A DNA stretch of 12,462 nt from Desulfuromonadales bacterium (lineage in GTDB: Bacteria; Desulfobacterota; Desulfuromonadia; Desulfuromonadales; BM103): NCBI GenBank assembly GCA_030630015.1, contig DAOVNV010000048.1, positions 1-12,462 of the forward strand, given 5' to 3'. The number at the start of each line of letters is the position of its first letter. The stretch's first letter is position 1. Of the stretch, positions 7,507-12,462 are shown in pieces. The notes under the pieces were generated by a model. The model had not been told where the DNA came from, did no database searches, and saw nothing but the letters and a program-made list of their open reading frames with translations. The translations under genes were made by a program, and so were the position numbers.

Positions 7507-8550
7507 ATGAGGTATTCAAGGGTTTATATCGAATCTGTAGGTTATGAACTGGCACCGATCGTGGTGACGTCCAGCGAATTGGAAAATCGGCTGAAACCGG
7601 TTTACGAAGCGCTGCATATCCCACCGGGGCAACTGGAATCGCTGACCGGCATCCGCGAGCGGCGCTGGTGGAAGCCGAATACGCCGATTTCACAGGGGGC
7701 CATCGCGGCTTCCCTGAAAGCGCTGCAGGGTCGGAGTATCACGCCCCAGGACCTTGGGGCGGTGATCTACGCAGGCGTTTGCCGCGAGCATTTCGAGCCG
7801 GCCACGGCCTGCCAGGTGGCCGCTGCCCTCGGAGTGCAGGGGAGTGCGGCTGTTTACGATATTTCCAACGCGTGTCTCGGCATCCTCAACGGCGTGTTGG
7901 ATATTGCCAACCGGATCGAGTTGGGGCAGATCCGGGCGGGACTGGTTATGGCCTGTGAAAGTTCCCGGGAAATCAACGAGATCACCATTCGTCGCCTGCT
8001 CGAGCATCCGGGGATGGAACTGTTTGCCTCATCGCTGGCGACCTTCACCGGCGGGTCGGGCGCCGCGGCTGTATTACTGACCGACGGCTCCTTCACTCCG
8101 TCCCGGCGGCCGAAGCTGTTGGGCGGCGTCAATATTGCTGAGCCGCAGCATCACACCCTGTGTCGCTGGGGCATTAAGCCGGACTTGGTCGAAAACCATG
8201 TTCCCTACATGCAGACCGATGCCGTGGCTGTCATGAAGCATGGCGTGAAACTCGGCAAGAGAACCTGGGATGCACTGCTGGCCGAACTGGAACTGACCAC
8301 CGACCGGGTGGACAAGGTGATCTGCCATCAGGTCGGGGATGCCCACCAGAAGCTGATCCTGCAGACCATCGGGATTGCCCCGGAAAAGGACTTCACCACC
8401 TTCGAGTTTCTCGGCAACATGGGGACTGTCTCATTGCCGGTGACTGCCGCGCTGGCCAAGGAGCGGGATGTGCTGCTGCCGGGCGATGTGGTCGGTTTCC
8501 TGGGGATCGGCAGCGGCCTGAACTGCCTGATGTTGGGGATCCAGTGGTGA
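7507..8550 (+). CDS. oleA: OleA, thiolase-fold head-to-head acyl-CoA condensing enzyme
   Basis: OleA carries out a non-decarboxylative Claisen condensation of two fatty acyl thioesters to give a long 2-alkyl-3-keto acid, the first step of long-chain olefin synthesis. The 347 residues have the normal family length. The N-terminus MRYSRVYIESVGYELAP and the following LTGIRERRWW are hallmark OleA sequence, which fixes the ATG at 7507 although only a weak GGTGG lies just before it. The nucleophile is C123 in NACLG. H274 in ICHQVG and N304 in LGNMGT complete the thiolase-type triad, and E97 in REHFEPAT matches the OleA-specific glutamate that acts as base. The E-C and H-N spacings (26 and 30 residues) agree with the Xanthomonas numbering I remember. 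The C-H spacing is about nine residues longer. A plain FabH (KAS III) is less likely because of the HFEPAT segment and the oleBCD neighbours. Confidence 0.95.
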   Translation: MRYSRVYIESVGYELAPIVVTSSELENRLKPVYEALHIPPGQLESLTGIRERRWWKPNTPISQGAIAASLKALQGRSITPQDLGAVIYAGVCREHFEPATACQVAAALGVQGSAAVYDISNACLGILNGVLDIANRIELGQIRAGLVMACESSREINEITIRRLLEHPGMELFASSLATFTGGSGAAAVLLTDGSFTPSRRPKLLGGVNIAEPQHHTLCRWGIKPDLVENHVPYMQTDAVAVMKHGVKLGKRTWDALLAELELTTDRVDKVICHQVGDAHQKLILQTIGIAPEKDFTTFEFLGNMGTVSLPVTAALAKERDVLLPGDVVGFLGIGSGLNCLMLGIQW

Positions 8551-9443
8551 TGCATCCGTCCTATCCCTTCAAAAGCCATTTCCTTGACCTGAACGGCCTC
8601 AAGTATCATTACCTCGATGAAGGCCGCGGTGAACCGGTGGTCATGGTCCATGGCAATCCGACCTGGTCCTTCTACTACCGGAACCTGGTGAAGACCCTGA
8701 GATCTGATTATCGCGTCATAGCCCCTGATCATATGGGCTGTGGTCTCTCGGACAAACCGGCCGATTCCTACTATTCCTTCACCCTGAAACAGCGGGTGGA
8801 TGATCTCGAGGCCCTGCTCGACAGTCTGAAAATCGGTAAGAACATCACTCTGGTCCTGCATGACTGGGGCGGAATGATCGGCATGGCTTACGCATCGCGG
8901 CATCCGGAACGGATCGCCCGCCTGGTGATCCTGAATACGGCGGCCTTTCATCTGCCGGAGTCCAAACCGTTTCCCCCGCTATTGAAGCTCTGCCGCGATA
9001 CCCAGCTTGGCGCCTTCCTGGTACAGGGCCTCAATGCCTTTGCCCTGGTCGCCGCCCGCATCGGTTGCAAGCGCAACCCGATGAGTGCCGAACTGCGCAA
9101 GGCTTATTGCAGCCCCTACCAGAAATGGCATGATCGCCTGGCAGTCCTGCGCTTCGTACAGGATATCCCCTTGGTGCCCGACGACAGTGGTTACGACCTG
9201 GTCAGCGAGGTGGCAGAGGGACTGCATCGTTTTGCCGGTCTGCCGATGACCATCTGCTGGGGAGAACTGGACTTTGTGTTTGACCGCCATTTTCGGGAGG
9301 AATGGCAGCGGCGCTTCCCGAACGCTGAGGTGCACTCCTTCGCCGATTGCGGCCACTATATCCTCGAAGATGCGCAGGATGAAGTGATCCCGATCATTCA
9401 GCAATTTTTAAAGGATCATCCCCTCGGGGCCACCAAGACATGA
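8550..9443 (+). CDS. oleB: OleB, alpha/beta-hydrolase-fold beta-lactone decarboxylase
   Basis: OleB removes CO2 from the cis-beta-lactone made by OleC and releases the cis-olefin, the last step of the pathway. The 297-residue chain is like haloalkane dehalogenases. It has HGNPTWSF (oxyanion region, H34-N36), the nucleophile elbow LHDWGG with Asp D105 in place of serine, an acidic residue around D241/D245 in GELDFVFD, and catalytic H269 in DCGHYILED. I chose the ATG at 8550, which overlaps the oleA stop by one base (TGATG) and has GGGGAT at a suitable distance (8535-8540). In-frame GTG codons at 8544 and 8547 are possible but less well placed. A true haloalkane dehalogenase is the alternative on sequence alone, but the position between oleA and oleC decides for OleB. 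No signal peptide or membrane segment is seen. Family members assemble with OleC and OleD. Confidence 0.93.
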   Translation: MHPSYPFKSHFLDLNGLKYHYLDEGRGEPVVMVHGNPTWSFYYRNLVKTLRSDYRVIAPDHMGCGLSDKPADSYYSFTLKQRVDDLEALLDSLKIGKNITLVLHDWGGMIGMAYASRHPERIARLVILNTAAFHLPESKPFPPLLKLCRDTQLGAFLVQGLNAFALVAARIGCKRNPMSAELRKAYCSPYQKWHDRLAVLRFVQDIPLVPDDSGYDLVSEVAEGLHRFAGLPMTICWGELDFVFDRHFREEWQRRFPNAEVHSFADCGHYILEDAQDEVIPIIQQFLKDHPLGATKT

Positions 9444-11104
9444 CCCAGCGCTTGTCCAATATCGCTGGCCACCTGCCCGAGATGGCCCGTCAACAGCCGG
9501 ACACTCCGGCGATCTACTGCCCGACTGGCCGGGACAGCCAAGGGCGTACCACCTATTTCAGCTGGACCTTTAGTGAACTCGACCGGGAAAGCAACCGAGT
9601 CGCGCTGGGGCTCGAATCGATCGGCATCAAACGCGGGGTACGGACCGCCCTGATGGTCAAGCCGGGCCCAGAGTTTTTTGCGCTTACCTTCGCCCTGTTT
9701 AAAGTGGGGGCGGTGCCGATCCTGATCGATCCAGGGATGGGAGTGAAGAACCTCAAGGTCTGCCTCGCCGAAGCACAGCCGGAAGCATTTGTCGGCATCC
9801 CGAAAGCTCACTTGGCCCGCATCCTGCTCGGCTGGGGCAAGGCTTCGCTGAAAATTCTTCTGACCGTCGGCAAGCGGGTTCTCTGGGGAGGCGCGACGCT
9901 CCGACAGATCACGGCCCCTTTCCCCGCGGCGGCAGAATATGAGATGGCACGGACCGACAGTGCGGAGACGGCTGCGATCCTGTTTACCAGCGGCAGCACC
10001 GGGGTGCCGAAAGGCGCCGTCTACAGCCATGGAAATTTTGTCGCCCAGGTCGAGGCCTTGCGGCAGGTTTACGCGATCCGGCCCGGCGAGATCGATCTGC
10101 CGACCTTTCCTTTGTTCGCCCTGTTCGCTCCCGCATTGGGGATGACCTCGGTGATTCCCGAAATGGATTTTACCCGCCCCGCCAGCGTCGATCCGGTCAA
10201 GATCATCGAGGCGGTCGAACGTTTCAAGGTAACCAACCTGTTTGGTTCGCCATCCCTGATCAACCGGGTCGGTTTGCATGGCGCCGCCCACGCCGTGCAT
10301 CTGCCGAGCCTAAAAAGGGTGATCTCAGCGGGGGCACCGGTCCCGGCGGTCGTTCTGGAACGGTTCGCCGGCATGCTTGACAGCGGAGTACAGATTTTTA
10401 CACCTTACGGTGCCACGGAATCCCTGCCGGTCTGTTCGATCGGCAGCCAGGAAATCCTTGAGCAGACGAGGGAGCTGACTGATCAGGGCAAGGGAGTCTG
10501 TATCGGACCGCCGGTGGAAAGCATCCAACTGGAGGTGATCGGCATCGACGACGATCCGATTGATCACTGGGCAGATAGTCTGAAAGTGGCGCCGGGCGAG
10601 ATTGGCGAGATCGTGGTCAAGGGACCGCAGGTCACCGCCAGCTATTTCAACCGTGATTCCTCAACGAAGCTGGCCAAAATTGCTGATCCAGAAAATGGCG
10701 GATTTTTTCATCGCATGGGTGATCTGGGTTACCGTGACGAAATGGGCCGCATCTGGTTCTGCGGGCGCAAGTCGCACCGGGTGATCACTCCTAATGGAAC
10801 GTTGTTCACCATCCCTTGCGAGGCGATTTTTAATACGCATGCCCGGGTGTTCCGGACCGCCCTGGTTGGTGTCGGCACGCCAGGAAGTTTGCGGCCGGTG
10901 CTCTGCGTCGAGTTGGAACAGGAGGCGCAAAAGACCGATCAGGCTTCAATCCGTGAGGAACTGCTCAAGATCGGCCAGGGTTTCGAGATCACCCGATCGA
11001 TCCGTGATGTCCTTTTCCATTCGGCCTTCCCGGTGGATATCCGTCACAATGCCAAGATCTTCCGCGAGAAGCTAGCAGTCTGGGCTGCTGGTGAATTGTC
11101 ATGA
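9440..11104 (+). CDS. oleC: OleC, ANL-family ATP-dependent beta-lactone synthetase
   Basis: OleC uses ATP to adenylate the beta-hydroxy acid from OleD and close it to a beta-lactone, releasing AMP. The 554-residue protein has all the landmarks of the adenylate-forming (ANL) superfamily. These are the phosphate loop LFTSGSTGVPKG starting at L181, the YGATE motif at 323-327, the ribose-binding aspartate D428 in MGDLGYRDEMG followed by WFCGRKSHRV at the hinge, and the C-terminal lysine K539 in HNAKIFREKL. An N-terminal NIAGHLPEMARQQPDTPAI segment is typical for OleC. The start ATG overlaps the oleB stop by 4 bases (ATGA), which implies translational coupling. It could be mistaken for a fatty acyl-CoA ligase, but the operon and sequence style fit OleC. 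Confidence 0.94.
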   Translation: MTQRLSNIAGHLPEMARQQPDTPAIYCPTGRDSQGRTTYFSWTFSELDRESNRVALGLESIGIKRGVRTALMVKPGPEFFALTFALFKVGAVPILIDPGMGVKNLKVCLAEAQPEAFVGIPKAHLARILLGWGKASLKILLTVGKRVLWGGATLRQITAPFPAAAEYEMARTDSAETAAILFTSGSTGVPKGAVYSHGNFVAQVEALRQVYAIRPGEIDLPTFPLFALFAPALGMTSVIPEMDFTRPASVDPVKIIEAVERFKVTNLFGSPSLINRVGLHGAAHAVHLPSLKRVISAGAPVPAVVLERFAGMLDSGVQIFTPYGATESLPVCSIGSQEILEQTRELTDQGKGVCIGPPVESIQLEVIGIDDDPIDHWADSLKVAPGEIGEIVVKGPQVTASYFNRDSSTKLAKIADPENGGFFHRMGDLGYRDEMGRIWFCGRKSHRVITPNGTLFTIPCEAIFNTHARVFRTALVGVGTPGSLRPVLCVELEQEAQKTDQASIREELLKIGQGFEITRSIRDVLFHSAFPVDIRHNAKIFREKLAVWAAGELS

Positions 11105-12102
11105 AAGCACTGGTGACCGGCGGCGGCGGATTCCTCGGCAAAGCGATTATTCACAGGCTGCTTGCGAAGGGGGTCGATGTCTGTTCCTTTTCGCGCTCGG
11201 CGCATGCCGGTCTCGATGCTCTCGGCGTGGAGCATCGTCTTGGTGATCTGGCTGACGGCAATGCCGTGGTGGCTGCGGCTTCAGGCTGCGACATCGTCTA
11301 TCACGTGGCGGCCAAGGCCGGCGTCTGGGGCCCATATCAAGAGTTTTACCGGACCAATGTGCTCGGGACCCGGAATGTGATCCAGGCGTGTCGTGCGCAT
11401 GGTCTCCACCGACTGGTTTATACGAGTTCGCCCAGTGTCGTATTTGACGGCACCGATATGGAAGGGGTGGACGAAAGCATACCTTATCCCACGCATTATC
11501 ATGCCTTCTATCCGCAGACCAAGGCGGCGGCCGAGCAGCTGGTTTTGCAGGCCAACGGCCTGGAATTGGCAACGGTCGCTTTGCGCCCTCACTTGATCTG
11601 GGGGCCGGAAGACAACCACCTGGTCCCCCGAATTCTCGAACGGGGCCGAAAGGGTGCCCTACGCCGGATCGGCAAGAAGGCATGTCTGGTCGATACCATT
11701 TATATAGATAACGCGGCTGAAGCTCACTTGCTGGCTGCTGAACGGCTTGATATTGGTTCTGTGGTTGCCGGCAAGGCTTATTTCCTGTCACAGGGTGAGC
11801 CGCTGCCACTTTGGGATGTGGTCGACCAGATTCTCAAGGCAGGTGGCATCGCTCCGGTTGCCGGGACCATTTCCCCGAGGTTGGCTTACGGCATTGGCTG
11901 GGCCATGGAGAAAGTCTACGGTTTGCTGAAGATCCGGAGTGAACCGCGCATGACGCGCTTTGTGGCCCGCGAGCTTTCCACGGCCCACTGGTTTGACCTC
12001 AGCGCCGCGCGCAATGACTTTGGCTACGAGCCGCAGGTGTCGTTCGATGAGGGGATGGTTCGGTTAAAAAAATGGCTCGCGGATAGCGAACAATCTTTGT
12101 AA
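11101..12102 (+). CDS. oleD: OleD, NAD(P)H-dependent 2-alkyl-3-ketoacid reductase
   Basis: OleD reduces the beta-keto acid from OleA to the beta-hydroxy acid used by OleC, with NADPH in characterised members. The 333-residue protein is an extended short-chain dehydrogenase/reductase. It has the Rossmann glycine motif TGGGGFLG (G7, G10, G13), S109/S110 in YTSSPSVVFDG, and the YxxxK pair Y137 and K141 in FYPQTK. The sequence also resembles 3-beta-hydroxysteroid dehydrogenase/isomerase and NSDHL-like proteins, a known relationship for OleD. The ATG overlaps the oleC stop by 4 bases. No terminator hairpin is visible after the stop at 12100-12102. Confidence 0.94.
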   Translation: MKALVTGGGGFLGKAIIHRLLAKGVDVCSFSRSAHAGLDALGVEHRLGDLADGNAVVAAASGCDIVYHVAAKAGVWGPYQEFYRTNVLGTRNVIQACRAHGLHRLVYTSSPSVVFDGTDMEGVDESIPYPTHYHAFYPQTKAAAEQLVLQANGLELATVALRPHLIWGPEDNHLVPRILERGRKGALRRIGKKACLVDTIYIDNAAEAHLLAAERLDIGSVVAGKAYFLSQGEPLPLWDVVDQILKAGGIAPVAGTISPRLAYGIGWAMEKVYGLLKIRSEPRMTRFVARELSTAHWFDLSAARNDFGYEPQVSFDEGMVRLKKWLADSEQSL

Positions 12103-12129
12103 ACGCAAGCCGGAAGTTAGTGCTGCAAG

Positions 12130-12462
12130 ATGATCCCTCATTTGACACTCTGGGAAGCCCCTCCTTCAAAAATAACTCTCTCAAATCAACTTCCGTTGGA
12201 ACTTAAACAAGCATACATACATGATACATGGCATAAATTGAGGGCTAATGAAGAAATTAGAAAAATATATTATAAAAAAAATGAAACAAGAAAATCTCGT
12301 TTGAAAACAACATACCCAATAATTGGTTATTCTATTGGTGCGAAAGATAAAATTGATTGTATTAAAGATACAATTAAAAAACTTAATATTGAAGATGATA
12401 TTTTCGCATATATTACGGATACAAGTTTTCTCCATAAAATAAAAGGTAATATTCAACTCATC
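12130..12462 (+). CDS. Unknown AT-rich gene, 5' part (runs off the window)
   Basis: An open frame of 111 codons runs from the ATG at 12130 to the last base with no stop. An in-frame TAG at 12118-12120 bounds it upstream, so this ATG is the first possible. In DNA this rich in A and T, stops should be frequent in a non-coding frame, so a frame this long is good evidence for a gene. It begins MIPHLTLWEAPPSK, continues with a charged, Lys/Glu-rich part, and later has YPIIGYSIGAKDKID and an alternation of Ile/Lys/Asp. I do not recognise a family and see no signal peptide or membrane helix. G+C is 13 of 60 bases at 12241-12300 against 38 of 60 at 11281-11340 in oleD, a strong sign of foreign origin. 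The ribosome site is poor; a GGAAG at 12112-12116 is rather far away. Confidence 0.6.
   Translation, partial: MIPHLTLWEAPPSKITLSNQLPLELKQAYIHDTWHKLRANEEIRKIYYKKNETRKSRLKTTYPIIGYSIGAKDKIDCIKDTIKKLNIEDDIFAYITDTSFLHKIKGNIQLI

Noticed and set aside
9416..10300. 294-codon minus-strand open frame
   Set aside because: Antisense to oleC, including its ATP-binding loop. No recognisable protein features.
12103..12180. Terminator after oleD
   Set aside because: I found no GC-rich stem followed by T residues between the oleD stop and the AT-rich frame.
12181..12456. 91-codon minus-strand frame rich in Phe, Ile and Asn
   Set aside because: It is the complement of the Lys/Ile-rich plus-strand frame starting at 12130, which is longer, has no stop and reads more like a protein. 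The Phe/Asn bias is a by-product of AT-rich antisense sequence.

Overview
The window looks like part of a GC-rich bacterial chromosome that carries a polyunsaturated fatty acid (Pfa-type) synthase locus immediately followed by a complete oleABCD long-chain olefin operon. The protein sequences, the pfa/ole combination and the RAYT/REP-type debris suggest a deltaproteobacterial lineage such as the Desulfuromonadales/Geobacter group. That placement is an inference from family resemblance, not a search result.

Layout. Positions 1-193 hold the last 63 codons of a PfaA-like synthase subunit (end of its polyketide-type dehydratase domain). Positions 196-7242 encode a 2348-residue PfaC-like megaprotein with the order KS, KS-like chain-length factor, acyltransferase, disordered linker, then two double-hotdog FabA-type dehydratases. 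Positions 7243-7506 are a non-coding gap made of mobile-element debris: a 13-bp-arm hairpin two bases after the pfaC stop, a perfect 28-bp palindrome, and a decayed piece of a REP-associated tyrosine transposase (RAYT) on the minus strand. A possible promoter for the next operon lies in the same gap. Positions 7507-12102 hold oleA, oleB, oleC and oleD, coupled by stop/start overlaps of 1, 4 and 4 bases. From 12130 to the window end there is an open, very AT-rich reading frame of unknown function that runs off the edge.

How the genes work together. A Pfa synthase builds polyunsaturated acyl chains by repeated condensation, reduction and dehydration/isomerisation. OleA joins two activated acyl chains head to head into a beta-keto acid, OleD reduces it to a beta-hydroxy acid, OleC closes it to a beta-lactone with ATP, and OleB decarboxylates the lactone to a cis-olefin. 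Side-by-side placement suggests that the Pfa product feeds OleA, so the end product would be a polyunsaturated long-chain hydrocarbon like the hentriacontanonaene known from Shewanella. The individual families are known. The points most worth a second look are the physical pfa-ole coupling, the single-chain KS-CLF-AT-DH-DH architecture, a REP-like inverted-repeat array inserted in frame between the two dehydratases, the RAYT remnant between the two gene sets, and the AT-rich unknown gene at the end.
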